From NCBI GenBank assembly GCA_045126355.1, contig JBGVOE010000065.1:19990-83989 (forward strand): a DNA stretch of 64,000 bases, read 5' to 3'. A program made the position numbers and the translations under genes. The notes beneath the pieces were generated by a model. The model did no database searches, was not told where the DNA came from, and saw only the letters and a list, made by a program, of their open reading frames with translations. Of this stretch, positions 35,035 through 43,203 are shown piece after piece (within the stretch, counting starts at the first letter, position 1; each line of letters begins with the position of its first letter). This stretch comes from CAZSIA01 sp045126355. GTDB lineage: Bacteria; Bacillota_I; Bacilli_A; Acholeplasmatales; Anaeroplasmataceae.

Positions 35035-35607
35035 ATGAGTAATTATTATAAAGAAAATAAAGATGAATTTATAAATAGTACTATCGATTGTAATATGTCT
35101 TTTCAATATAATTTATTTGAAAAATTTTTATCAATTGAAACAAAAACAATTTTAGATATCGGTTTTGGAAGTGGAAGAGATTCTTTATATTTTCAAAATA
35201 AAGGTTATGAAGTACACTCTTTAGATCCAGAAGAAGGGTTTTGTATTCATGGTAAAGAAATAGGATTAAAAAATATTTATTGTAAAAGAGTACAAGAATT
35301 AGATTTTATCGATATGTTTGATGGTATTTGGGCTTGTGCTTCACTACTACATATTCCATCATATGAATTAGTTAGTGTTTTAAATAAATGTTATGATGCT
35401 TTAAAAGAAGGCGGTATAATGTATTGTTCTTTTAAACACGGAGATTATGAAGGAGAACGTAAAGGAAGATTTTTCATCGATTTAATCGAAGAAAGATTTA
35501 GACAATATGTATCTAAAACAAAATTTGAAATTTTAGAAGTTTGGGTAAGTCAAGATGTTAGAGTAGAACGAACTGAAAGATGGTTAAATGTTGTTATGAA
35601 AAAATAA
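35035..35607 (+). CDS. Class I SAM-dependent methyltransferase
   Basis: A 190-residue methyltransferase of the TehB/UbiE-like type. Motif I is ILDIGFGSGRDSLYF (about 39-53), an acidic residue ends beta-2 (VHSLDPEE), and FDGIWACASLLHIP corresponds to motifs II-III. The closing beta strands contain WLNVVMKK. Small-molecule or protein target unknown; it lacks the NPPY of DNA N6 methylases. About 50 nt separate it from the helicase. The end overlaps nothing, but the next gene starts 17 nt later. Confidence 0.88.
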   Translation: MSNYYKENKDEFINSTIDCNMSFQYNLFEKFLSIETKTILDIGFGSGRDSLYFQNKGYEVHSLDPEEGFCIHGKEIGLKNIYCKRVQELDFIDMFDGIWACASLLHIPSYELVSVLNKCYDALKEGGIMYCSFKHGDYEGERKGRFFIDLIEERFRQYVSKTKFEILEVWVSQDVRVERTERWLNVVMKK

Positions 35608-35624
35608 ATGGAGTAGATTTGATT

Positions 35625-36224
35625 ATGGATAATATTTTTAGTTTATTAGAGAAAAAATGCAAAGCAAAATTTAATGGTAAAACAGGAAACGACTTAAAAA
35701 AATATTTAGATGAATATGGACACTTATTATCAGAAGATGCATCAATTTTAATGGGTGATAGTTGTAGTTTTCCTGATAAATTCTATTTATCTTTTGAAGC
35801 TAGATGCACAGAGATAATTGAGAAAGAAATTAAATATTATGATATTATTCCATTTGATGATAATGAATATAAAACACTATCTGAAATGGTTTCTAAAGGT
35901 GACAAATTTCCCATGGTTAGCGGATATTTATATGATAATGAAGACGCTAATGGATTCTTTGAAATGGTTGAAAAAATCCATAAAATATGTAGAGTAAATA
36001 AAACAAGAGCTACTTTAGAATTTGTTACTCCTTATGAAGAAGATATTGATATCACTGTAGAATTTAATAGTGATAAAATTAAGTATGATGGAATTATCTA
36101 TATTGTTGATGATAATAAAGATATGTTATTACAATCATACTTATGGATTTCTCATAGATTAAATGCTGGTGATATTATTAAGTATTTATCTTTGTTTAAA
36201 ATCAAATATAGAAAAGAAGTTTAA
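35625..36224 (+). CDS. Hypothetical protein (possibly DUF3878-like)
   Basis: About 199 residues, soluble, acidic, with the segments SDEDASILMGDSCS-like and a WISHRLNAGDIIKYL close to the C-terminus. ATG 35625 preceded by GGAG is preferred over starting inside the methyltransferase gene. The resemblance to DUF3878 is a memory-based impression only. Function unknown. Confidence 0.7.
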   Translation: MDNIFSLLEKKCKAKFNGKTGNDLKKYLDEYGHLLSEDASILMGDSCSFPDKFYLSFEARCTEIIEKEIKYYDIIPFDDNEYKTLSEMVSKGDKFPMVSGYLYDNEDANGFFEMVEKIHKICRVNKTRATLEFVTPYEEDIDITVEFNSDKIKYDGIIYIVDDNKDMLLQSYLWISHRLNAGDIIKYLSLFKIKYRKEV

Positions 36225-36280
36225 ATAAAATATATGTATATATCACTAAATCGATTTAAAGTTAGAAAGAAGTGAATTTT

Positions 36281-36838
36281 ATGGAAAATGAAATAATTAT
36301 TCCAAGAAAAAAATCAAAAAGTTTTGGGAATGCAATATTAATGTTATTTTCAGCATTATTAATGTGTTTACCTATTGTAATATATTTGGAACTTATTCCA
36401 GGCATTAAAGCATCAGATGAAGAAGGAATGCCATTGTTTGTTGTTATATTATGTACTATATTAATACCTATTCTTGCTTTATGTGCCATATATTATTTTA
36501 GGCAAATATTTAATGATAAACCTGTTTTAATTGTAAATCAAAAAGGTATTACAGAGTATATGAGTGCGAGAAGTGTTGGGTTTATTAAATGGGAAGATAT
36601 CGAATATATTAATGTTTTTCCATATTTAGATAATACTTTTTATATTTGTATATATTTAAAAAGACCAGAAAAATATATTAAAAATGAAAAATTATTACGT
36701 AAATTAAATAAACAAAAATCTACTAAAAAATGGGGACATATCTTTTTTACTTCAATTTATTTTAAAAAAGAGTTTAATGTAGTCTCTGATACTATTAAAT
36801 ATTATTTTGAAAAAAGTAAAGAAAATACAGAGTGGTAG
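36281..36838 (+). CDS. Membrane protein with two TM helices and PH-like tail
   Basis: About 185 residues. Two adjacent membrane segments (about residues 17-37 and 54-76) precede a cytoplasmic domain beginning PVLIVNQKGITEY, then IKWEDIEYINVF and FYICIYLKRPEKY. That alternation is typical of the bacterial PH-like domain in STM3941-type proteins. The start is ATG 36281 behind GAAGTGA. Function unknown; it is immediately followed by another membrane protein. Confidence 0.75.
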   Translation: MENEIIIPRKKSKSFGNAILMLFSALLMCLPIVIYLELIPGIKASDEEGMPLFVVILCTILIPILALCAIYYFRQIFNDKPVLIVNQKGITEYMSARSVGFIKWEDIEYINVFPYLDNTFYICIYLKRPEKYIKNEKLLRKLNKQKSTKKWGHIFFTSIYFKKEFNVVSDTIKYYFEKSKENTEW

Positions 36839-36853
36839 ATGGTGGTGATTTTT

Positions 36854-37975
36854 ATGGAGAGTAAAAATTATAAAAAAATACAATATTTCTTAAGTATGAT
36901 TTTAACGTTTTTTATGATTATTGTATTAACACTTAAAACGGATTTTATCATAAATTTAAAGCCAATGTTACTATATATTCCTTTTATGATTTGGATTACA
37001 ATTATTGTTTTATTTATATTAGAAACTAAATTTAAAACGGGATTTATAAGAATGTTTTACTTAATAGTAACTACAGGTTTATCTTTACTAATTATATCTA
37101 ATTTAGAAGAGGCTTGTGCGGCTGTAATGCTTTTTAACTTAGGATATTTAATTTTAATGATTTTTGCTTTGTCAAGTAAAACCAAAGATAAAGATAGAAA
37201 AGAAAAGATTTTACCTATAGGACAATTTTCACAAAAACATCATGTGTTACAAACACTTACCCTTATAGGCATATTTATTTTAGCTATAATAACAATTTAT
37301 ATTTTTGAATATTTACTTAATTTAGATATTTTTGTTTCAATGCTTTTATCTTTTGTCATTATTTTTGTTTTTATTATTTATTTAAATCAACTTACAAATC
37401 CATTAGTGAAAGCTTTAAAAACTTTTAATAAAGAAATTAATTTTACTGAATATGAAAAAAGAATATTAGAATTATTAAATGAAAAGAATTTACATGAAGA
37501 TTCAAGAAGCTATTTAATGTTGTTTTATGTAAATTACTTGTATTTATATGATTTAGATAAAGCAATTAATCTTTTTAACGATATTAGAATTCCTGAACAT
37601 AAGATTTATAAATTAAATTATTATACAATTGACATCATAAATAGTATTAATAAAAAAGATAAAGTTGAGGCATTTAATAAAATCGAATCATTTAGAAAGT
37701 TATATCCAAATCATAAGTATATAAGTAAGTTTGAAAGATCATTTACTGTTTCTTTAACATTAGATGAGATTTCAAATATAAAAGAATTACATCCAATTGA
37801 TAAAGGAATGAACATTCAAAGATTAATTAATGCTGAAGTACTAATGCATTATTATAATAGTAGAAATAATATTTCTGAAGCTAAAAAATACGCAGAATAT
37901 GTCGTAGAACATGGTAATGATTTGTTATATCTTGTCAATAAAGCTAAAGAAATAATAGATAGTAGTAATTTATAG
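36854..37975 (+). CDS. Polytopic membrane protein with helical cytoplasmic domain
   Basis: About 373 residues. About five to six membrane segments occupy residues 5-190. The remaining ~180 residues are alpha-helical, with a pattern like tetratricopeptide-type repeats (NYLYLYDLDKAINLFNDI, AEVLMHYYNSRNNISEAKKY). The start is ATG 36854 with GGTGGTGA upstream; ATG 36839 touches the previous stop and lacks an RBS. No family recognised. Confidence 0.75.
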   Translation: MESKNYKKIQYFLSMILTFFMIIVLTLKTDFIINLKPMLLYIPFMIWITIIVLFILETKFKTGFIRMFYLIVTTGLSLLIISNLEEACAAVMLFNLGYLILMIFALSSKTKDKDRKEKILPIGQFSQKHHVLQTLTLIGIFILAIITIYIFEYLLNLDIFVSMLLSFVIIFVFIIYLNQLTNPLVKALKTFNKEINFTEYEKRILELLNEKNLHEDSRSYLMLFYVNYLYLYDLDKAINLFNDIRIPEHKIYKLNYYTIDIINSINKKDKVEAFNKIESFRKLYPNHKYISKFERSFTVSLTLDEISNIKELHPIDKGMNIQRLINAEVLMHYYNSRNNISEAKKYAEYVVEHGNDLLYLVNKAKEIIDSSNL

Positions 37976-37982
37976 TGATTTT

Positions 37983-37991
37983 TGCTATAAT
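37983..37991 (+). promoter_or_regulatory. Extended -10 promoter of the zinc-ribbon membrane protein
   Basis: TGCTATAAT (TGN plus perfect TATAAT) with no strong -35, 35 nt before the ATG; RBS GGGGGAT follows. Confidence 0.6.
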
Positions 37992-38025
37992 ATATGAAAA
38001 TATGAAAAGTGGGGGATAAAATAAT

Positions 38026-38415
38026 ATGTATTGTCAAAAATGTGGTAATGAAATATCAGAAAATGAAATGTACTGTAAGATGTGTGGGACTAGAGTAATT
38101 AAAGATACTGAAGAAACAACTATTTATGAAGGTAATGATCCTAATAATATGTATGGAGGTACTTCATTTTATAGAGTATCATCTAAAAGTGAAAGTAATG
38201 GATTAAAAATTGCAGCTAAAGTATTCTTAATATTAGGTGCAGTTGTAACTCTTTATACTATTTGGTTTTCGTTTATTTGGTCAATTCCAATGATTATTAT
38301 CTATTTTAACAAAGTTAAAAAAGGAGAAAAAATAGGTATTGGTTTTAAAATTGCTAGTATGCTTTTAGTTAGCATGATAGGTGGCATATTAATGTTATGC
38401 GATAAAGAAGAATAG
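38026..38415 (+). CDS. Zinc-ribbon membrane protein
   Basis: A 129-residue protein. A zinc ribbon opens it: M-Y-C-Q-K-C-G-N-E-I then Y-C-K-M-C-G (residues 3-22). A Ser/Asn-rich linker and two membrane segments follow (about 62-88 and 100-122). This architecture is common in Firmicutes as small membrane proteins of unknown role. Terminator downstream. Confidence 0.82.
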   Translation: MYCQKCGNEISENEMYCKMCGTRVIKDTEETTIYEGNDPNNMYGGTSFYRVSSKSESNGLKIAAKVFLILGAVVTLYTIWFSFIWSIPMIIIYFNKVKKGEKIGIGFKIASMLLVSMIGGILMLCDKEE

Positions 38416-38450
38416 TTTTATTCTTAAATAAATTTATATGATTTAGATTA

Positions 38451-38484
38451 GCTCTCGTACAAGACTTGTGTACGAGAGTTTTTA
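38451..38484 (+). terminator. Terminator of the zinc-ribbon membrane protein gene
   Basis: CTCTCGTACA (38452-38461) pairs perfectly with TGTACGAGAG (38469-38478) and is followed by TTTTT. Confidence 0.93.
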
Positions 38485-38493
38485 TTTATAAAT

Positions 38494-38535
38494 AAAAAAA
38501 CAATACTTACCATTACGAAGAAAGTATTGTTTTAT
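38494..38535 (-). terminator. Terminator of purC (minus strand)
   Basis: AAACAATACTT (38498-38508) and AAGTATTGTTT (38522-38532) pair. On the minus strand the stem runs into a T-run (plus-strand A-run at 38494-38500), 6 nt after the purC stop. Confidence 0.88.
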
Positions 38536-38541
38536 GTTAAT

Positions 38542-39225
38542 TTATCTATTTAAAATATATTTTGTTAATTCGATTGGATCAACAATCACACCGTCTTTAT
38601 ATACACGCATGTTACCACTAGCGATTTCATCAATTAAGATAACTTCATCATTGTTATAACCGAATTCAAATTTAATATCCCATAAATCTAAGCCGATTGT
38701 TTTTAAATCATCAGCAATTATTTTAGTAATTTTTAAAGTTTGTTCTTTCATTTGATTAAATTGTGCCATGCTCATAACGCCTAAAGCTTCTAATCCTTCA
38801 CTAGTTACTAGTGGGTCACCTTTTTCATCATTTTTAAAAGTACATTCAACATATCCGTTTTCTAGTGGTGTGCCATTTTTGATATATTCACCATAGCGAC
38901 GGATGAAACTTCCTGTAGCTACTAATCGGCAAATTACTTCTAAACCATGTCCGAATACTTTACCAGGTAAAACTTCCATTGTAGCTTCTTCGATATTTGC
39001 GCTTACATAGTGAGTTTTAATTCCAGCTTGTCTTAATAATTCGAAGTAGTAGATACTTGTTTTTAAGTTTTCTTTTCCAATTCCTTCAATTGTTAAACCT
39101 ACTGTATTTTCTCCTGGATCAAATACTCCATCTTTTCCTGTACAGTCATCTTTAAATTTTAATAAAACATTTCCGTTTTCTAATTTATAAACGTCTTTAG
39201 TTTTTCCTGTATATATTTTTTCCAT
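38542..39225 (-). CDS. purC: Phosphoribosylaminoimidazole-succinocarboxamide synthase (SAICAR synthetase)
   Basis: A 227-residue ligase joining aspartate to CAIR. Signatures: IYTGKTKDVYKLENG at the N-terminus (nucleotide loop), LLKFKDDCTGKDG, CRLVATGSFIRRYG and ILIDEIASGNMRVYKDG. Normal length. It is on the minus strand, divergent from purE, while all other pur genes here are on the plus strand; the shared upstream region is 39226-39541. Reverse-strand RBS AGAGAGGT before the ATG; a TTGTAC-17-TAAATT pair at about 39250-39278 may be its promoter. Confidence 0.96.
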   Translation of the reverse strand: MEKIYTGKTKDVYKLENGNVLLKFKDDCTGKDGVFDPGENTVGLTIEGIGKENLKTSIYYFELLRQAGIKTHYVSANIEEATMEVLPGKVFGHGLEVICRLVATGSFIRRYGEYIKNGTPLENGYVECTFKNDEKGDPLVTSEGLEALGVMSMAQFNQMKEQTLKITKIIADDLKTIGLDLWDIKFEFGYNNDEVILIDEIASGNMRVYKDGVIVDPIELTKYILNR

Positions 39226-39384
39226 TTTTTTACCTCTCTAATTTCAGTTATAATTTATCACAAAATATTTTTCTGTACAATATTTATTTTATGTGAAATG
39301 TATAATTTTTTATTAATTATACTTATTATTTTTTTAAAAAATAATTATATTTTTTTATGAAAACGCTTGTTTTGTAAAGAAATA

Positions 39385-39413
39385 TTGAAAGAAGAAGTTT
39401 TTAATAGTATATT
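39385..39413 (+). promoter_or_regulatory. Promoter of the purine operon
   Basis: TTGAAA (39385-39390), 17 nt, TATATT (39408-39413). Predicted start about 39420, directly at the structured leader. Confidence 0.75.
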
Positions 39414-39419
39414 AAAAGC

Positions 39420-39507
39420 GGTTTTGCAAATTATTTAATTGGAGTTTTCCCAATTTAATGTAGGACTATATGGGGAGCTCCTCGTTTGAGCACGCCCCTT
39501 TTTTGTT
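39420..39507 (+). promoter_or_regulatory. Purine operon leader with intrinsic terminator (attenuator, class unknown)
   Basis: A roughly 85-nt leader with a hairpin AATTGG/CCAATT (39437-39442, 39450-39455) and a strong GC-rich hairpin: GGGG-A-GCTC (39472-39480) with GAGC-ACG-CCCC (39488-39498), followed by TTTTTT. This terminator sits between promoter and purE, so expression needs read-through. The first part does not contain the purine riboswitch core or the ZTP (pfl) core in a form I can recognise. A ligand such as PRPP, ppGpp, ZTP or purine is plausible from context only. Confidence 0.7.
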
Positions 39508-39541
39508 TTAAAGGGAAAATATCTAAATTTTGGAGGAAAAT

Positions 39542-40027
39542 ATGAGAGTAGCAGTTATTATTGGTTCTTTAAGTGATTTACCTAAAATAGAACCGGGAAT
39601 TAAAATTTTAAAGGATTTTGAAGTTAAGACAGATGTTAGAGTGTTAAGTGCGCATCGTACTTCTAAAGCGTTAGAAGAATTTATGGAAGAAGTAAATTCT
39701 AATGGAACAGAGGTTGTTATTGCGGCTGCGGGTATGGCTGCGGCATTACCAGGTGTTGTTGCAGCACAAACGGTCCTACCTGTTATTGGTGTTCCAATTA
39801 GTGGTGCAAATTTAGAAGGATTAGATGCACTTTTATCAATAGTACAAATGCCTAGTGGTATTCCTGTTGCAACTGTTGCGATTAATGGAAGTAAAAATGC
39901 TAGTTATTTAGCACTGCAAATCATTGCAAATAAACATGAATGTATTAAAGAAAAATTAATTTTAGAACGTAAACGTAATAGTGAAGATGTTTTAAAAGCA
40001 AACTTAGAATTAATGAGTAAATATTAA
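39542..40027 (+). CDS. purE: N5-carboxyaminoimidazole ribonucleotide mutase (PurE)
   Basis: About 161 residues. The class I pattern is present: VIIGSLSDLPKI, VLSAHRTSKALEEF with the catalytic His, AAAGMAAALPGVVAA, LPVIGVPISG and LLSIVQMPSGIPVATVAI. The GAGGAAH segment of classic enzymes appears as AAGMAAA. No purK partner is present in the window, so it may act on AIR plus CO2/bicarbonate, or purK is elsewhere. Start ATG 39542 behind TTTGGAGG; TTG 39530 lies before the RBS and is rejected. Confidence 0.94.
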   Translation: MRVAVIIGSLSDLPKIEPGIKILKDFEVKTDVRVLSAHRTSKALEEFMEEVNSNGTEVVIAAAGMAAALPGVVAAQTVLPVIGVPISGANLEGLDALLSIVQMPSGIPVATVAINGSKNASYLALQIIANKHECIKEKLILERKRNSEDVLKANLELMSKY

Positions 40028-40050
40028 AAATAAAGGCGAGGAAAGTAAAA

Positions 40051-41082
40051 ATGAGTAGTAAATATAGAGAAGCAGGCGTAGATTTAGAAGCTGGTTATGA
40101 ATCAGTAAGATTAATTAAATCACATGTAGCAAGAACTAAAGTATTAGGAGCTGTTGATAGTATTGGTGCTTTTGGTGGTATGTTTGATTTAAGTTTATTA
40201 AAAATGAAAGAACCTGTATTAGTTAGTGGTACTGATGGCGTTGGTACAAAATTAATGGTAGCTTTTGATTGTGATAAGCATGATACTATTGGTATTGATG
40301 CGGTTGCGATGTGTGTTAATGATGTTTTAGTACAAGGAGCTATGCCAATTTTCTTCTTAGATTATTTAGCTGTTGGTAAAAATACTCCAACTAAAATCGA
40401 ACAACTTGTAAAAGGGGTTGCTGATGGATGTGTATTAAGCGAATGTGCACTTATCGGTGGTGAAACAGCTGAAATGCCTGATATGTATGATCCAAATCAT
40501 TATGATATCGCAGGTTTTTGCGTAGGAGCTGTTGAAAAGAGTAAATTATTAAATGGTCAAAACATTGCTAGTGGTCAAGTTTTAATCGGCTTACCTTCTA
40601 GTGGATGTCATTCTAATGGTTATTCATTAGTTAGAAAAGTATTACTTAAAGATGCAAAATTAGATTTACATCAATTTTATCCTGAGTTTGGTAAGACTTT
40701 AGGAGAAGAATTATTAACTCCAACTAAAATTTATGTAAAGGCTATTAAACATTTACTTAATAAAGAAATCGATATTAAAGGTATGAGTCACATTACAGGT
40801 GGAGGTTTCTATGAAAACTTACCTAGAATGCTTAAAGATGGTTTAGGTGTAGAAATCAATGTTAATTCATTCCCAAGACCAGAAATCTTTAATTTAATTA
40901 TGAAAACAGGAAATATTGAAGAAAAAGAAATGTATAACGTATTCAATATGGGATTAGGTTTTGTTATGGCAGTTGATGCTAAAGATGTTGAAGTTGTATT
41001 AAGTGAATTAGCTAGTGTTAATGAACCAGCTTATGTTGTTGGTAAGGTTACTAATAGTGGAGAAGTAGAATTAGTATGGTAA
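40051..41082 (+). CDS. purM: Phosphoribosylformylglycinamidine cyclo-ligase (AIR synthetase)
   Basis: A 343-residue ATP-grasp-unrelated PurM/PurL-fold enzyme forming AIR from FGAM. Signatures: YREAGVDLEAGYE start, LVSGTDGVGTKLMVAF (ATP/Mg site), DAVAMCVNDVLVQGA, ALIGGETAEMPDMY, GLPSSGCHSNGYSLVR and HITGGGFYENLPR. Length normal. It overlaps purN by 7 nt. Confidence 0.97.
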   Translation: MSSKYREAGVDLEAGYESVRLIKSHVARTKVLGAVDSIGAFGGMFDLSLLKMKEPVLVSGTDGVGTKLMVAFDCDKHDTIGIDAVAMCVNDVLVQGAMPIFFLDYLAVGKNTPTKIEQLVKGVADGCVLSECALIGGETAEMPDMYDPNHYDIAGFCVGAVEKSKLLNGQNIASGQVLIGLPSSGCHSNGYSLVRKVLLKDAKLDLHQFYPEFGKTLGEELLTPTKIYVKAIKHLLNKEIDIKGMSHITGGGFYENLPRMLKDGLGVEINVNSFPRPEIFNLIMKTGNIEEKEMYNVFNMGLGFVMAVDAKDVEVVLSELASVNEPAYVVGKVTNSGEVELVW

Positions 41083-41666
41083 GAATAGCTGTTTTAGTAA
41101 GTGGTGGCGGTACTAATCTTCAAGCTTTAATTGATGCGATTAAAGAGAACAAAATTGATGGTGAAATTGTTTTTGTTGCATCTAATAGAATGAAAGCTTA
41201 TGGATTAGAAAGAGCGCGTAATGCCGGAATTGACGCAGAATGTATTAAGGATGAAGCTTTATTAATTTCTAAATTAGAAGAATATAAGGTTGATTTAATT
41301 GTTCTTGCAGGATATCTTGCTATCTTATCGAGTGATTTTATTAATAAATTTGAAAATAAGATTATTAATATTCATCCATCTTTAATTCCATCTTTTTGTG
41401 GAAGTGGAATGTATGGTATTCATGTCCATGAAGCAGCTTTTGCTCGTGGTGTGAAGGTAAGTGGGGCAACAGTCCATTTTGTAAGTAGTGTTGTTGATGG
41501 TGGGCCTATTATTATGCAAAGGGCAATTGATATAAGTATGTGTCAATCACCAGAAGAAATCCAACAATTAATTTTAAATAATGTTGAACATAAGTTATTA
41601 GTAGAGGCAGTAGGTCTTTACTGTAGTAATAAAGTAAAGGTAGTAAATGGAAGGGTCGTATTATAA
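41076..41666 (+). CDS. purN: Phosphoribosylglycinamide formyltransferase
   Basis: A 196-residue folate-dependent GAR transformylase. VLVSGGGTNLQALIDA at the N-terminus, VLAGYLAILS, the catalytic INIHPSLIPSF (Asn and His) and VSGATVHFVSSVVDGGPII with the catalytic Asp. ATG overlaps purM by 7 nt; its stop is directly followed by the purH ATG. Confidence 0.97.
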   Translation: MVRIAVLVSGGGTNLQALIDAIKENKIDGEIVFVASNRMKAYGLERARNAGIDAECIKDEALLISKLEEYKVDLIVLAGYLAILSSDFINKFENKIINIHPSLIPSFCGSGMYGIHVHEAAFARGVKVSGATVHFVSSVVDGGPIIMQRAIDISMCQSPEEIQQLILNNVEHKLLVEAVGLYCSNKVKVVNGRVVL

Positions 41667-43190
41667 ATGAAAAGAGCATTAGTAAGTGTTACAAATAAAG
41701 AAAATATCGTAGAGTTTTGTAAAGGGTTAGTTGAATTAGGTTTTGAAATTGTTTCAACTGGCGGAACTTTAAAAAAATTAGTTGAAGGTGGAGTTGCTGC
41801 TATCGCGATTGATGATGTTACAGGATTTCCTGAAATGTTAGATGGCAGAGTTAAAACACTTCATCCTATGGTTCATGGTGGCCTACTTTATTGTCGTGAA
41901 AAACCAGAACATGTTAAAACAATTGAAGAACACAACATTAAACCAATTGATTTAGTATGTGTTAATTTATATGAATTTGAAAAAGCATTAAGAAATCATA
42001 AACCACTTGCTGATATGATTGAAAACATCGATATCGGTGGTCCATCAATGATTCGTAGTGCGGCTAAAAACTTTAAAGATGTATTAGTAGTAACTGATCC
42101 TAAAGACTATAGTATGGTATTAGAAGCTATTAAAAATGATACAGCTGATTATGACTTCCGTCTTAATTTAGCTTATAAAGCATTTAGTGTAACAGGTGCT
42201 TATGATTCAATGATTTCTAGATATTTTGCTGGTATGGTTGGTGATGAATTCCCAGAAATCTTAAATATGTCTTATAAGAAGGTTGAACATTTAAGATATG
42301 GTGAAAATAGTCAACAATTAGCTAATAAATATGAAGATAGTTTTGTTGAGTCATCTTTACTTGATTATGAACAATTAAATGGTAAAGAAATTTCATTTAA
42401 TAACTTAAATGATTTATATGGTGCGGTTGCTTTAGTAAGAGAATTTGGTAGTCAAATTGTTACTGCAGCAATTAAACACTCAACACCATGTGGTGTAGCA
42501 ATCGCTGATAGTGGTTATGAATCATATATGAAAGCATATAACGCTGACCCTCAAAGTATTTTTGGTGGTATTGTAGCTGTTAACTATACAGTAGATGAAA
42601 ATACAGCAATTGAAATGAATAAAATCTTCTTAGAAATTGTTGCTGCTCCAGATTTTACACCTGAAGCTTTAGAAGTTTTAAGAAAGAAGAAAAATTTACG
42701 TGTTTTAAAATTACATAACTTAGATAGTAGAGATGCTAAATATGATATTAAATACCTTGAAGGTAAAGTTTTAGTACAACAACTTAACAATAAAATGATT
42801 GATGAAATGAAAGTTGTTACTAATGAAATGCCAACTAAAGAACAATTAAGTGATATGGAATTTGGTATGAAAGTAGTTAAATATGTTAAATCTAATGCAA
42901 TTTGTATTGTTAAGGATGGTGTAACATTAGCTATTGGTGGTGGACAAACATCACGTGTTTGGGCACTAGAAAATGCAATCCATAATAATTCTCATATAAA
43001 CTTTAGTGGAAGTGTCTTAGCTTCTGATGCATTCTTCCCATTTGCTGACTGTGTTCAAGTAGCGTATGATGCAAATATTAGTGCGATTATTCAACCAGGT
43101 GGAAGTATTAAAGACAAAGATTCAATTGATTTATGTAACAAATTAGGTATTCCAATGGTATTTAGTGGATATCGTCATTTCCGTCATTAG
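41667..43190 (+). CDS. purH: Bifunctional AICAR formyltransferase/IMP cyclohydrolase
   Basis: A 507-residue two-domain enzyme for the last two steps to IMP. The IMP cyclohydrolase domain (1-~190) has ALVSVTNKENIVEF, STGGTLKKL, GRVKTLHPMVHGG and ENIDIGGPSMIRSAAKN. The AICAR transformylase domain has LRYGENSQQ, IKHSTPCGVA, SIFGGIVAVN, AIGGGQTSRV, SDAFFPFAD and QPGGSIKDKD. Starts immediately after the purN stop, without its own strong RBS, so it is coupled. Confidence 0.97.
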   Translation: MKRALVSVTNKENIVEFCKGLVELGFEIVSTGGTLKKLVEGGVAAIAIDDVTGFPEMLDGRVKTLHPMVHGGLLYCREKPEHVKTIEEHNIKPIDLVCVNLYEFEKALRNHKPLADMIENIDIGGPSMIRSAAKNFKDVLVVTDPKDYSMVLEAIKNDTADYDFRLNLAYKAFSVTGAYDSMISRYFAGMVGDEFPEILNMSYKKVEHLRYGENSQQLANKYEDSFVESSLLDYEQLNGKEISFNNLNDLYGAVALVREFGSQIVTAAIKHSTPCGVAIADSGYESYMKAYNADPQSIFGGIVAVNYTVDENTAIEMNKIFLEIVAAPDFTPEALEVLRKKKNLRVLKLHNLDSRDAKYDIKYLEGKVLVQQLNNKMIDEMKVVTNEMPTKEQLSDMEFGMKVVKYVKSNAICIVKDGVTLAIGGGQTSRVWALENAIHNNSHINFSGSVLASDAFFPFADCVQVAYDANISAIIQPGGSIKDKDSIDLCNKLGIPMVFSGYRHFRH

Positions 43191-43203
43191 GAGTTTTATA
43201 GAT

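Noticed and set aside
25296..38415. CRISPR array or phage structural genes in the accessory region
   Set aside because: No regularly spaced direct repeats, no cas genes, and no integrase, capsid, terminase or tail proteins were found.
39420..39507. Purine or ZTP riboswitch before purE
   Set aside because: Expected from context, but the conserved loop and junction sequences of either class could not be found; kept only as an unassigned attenuator.
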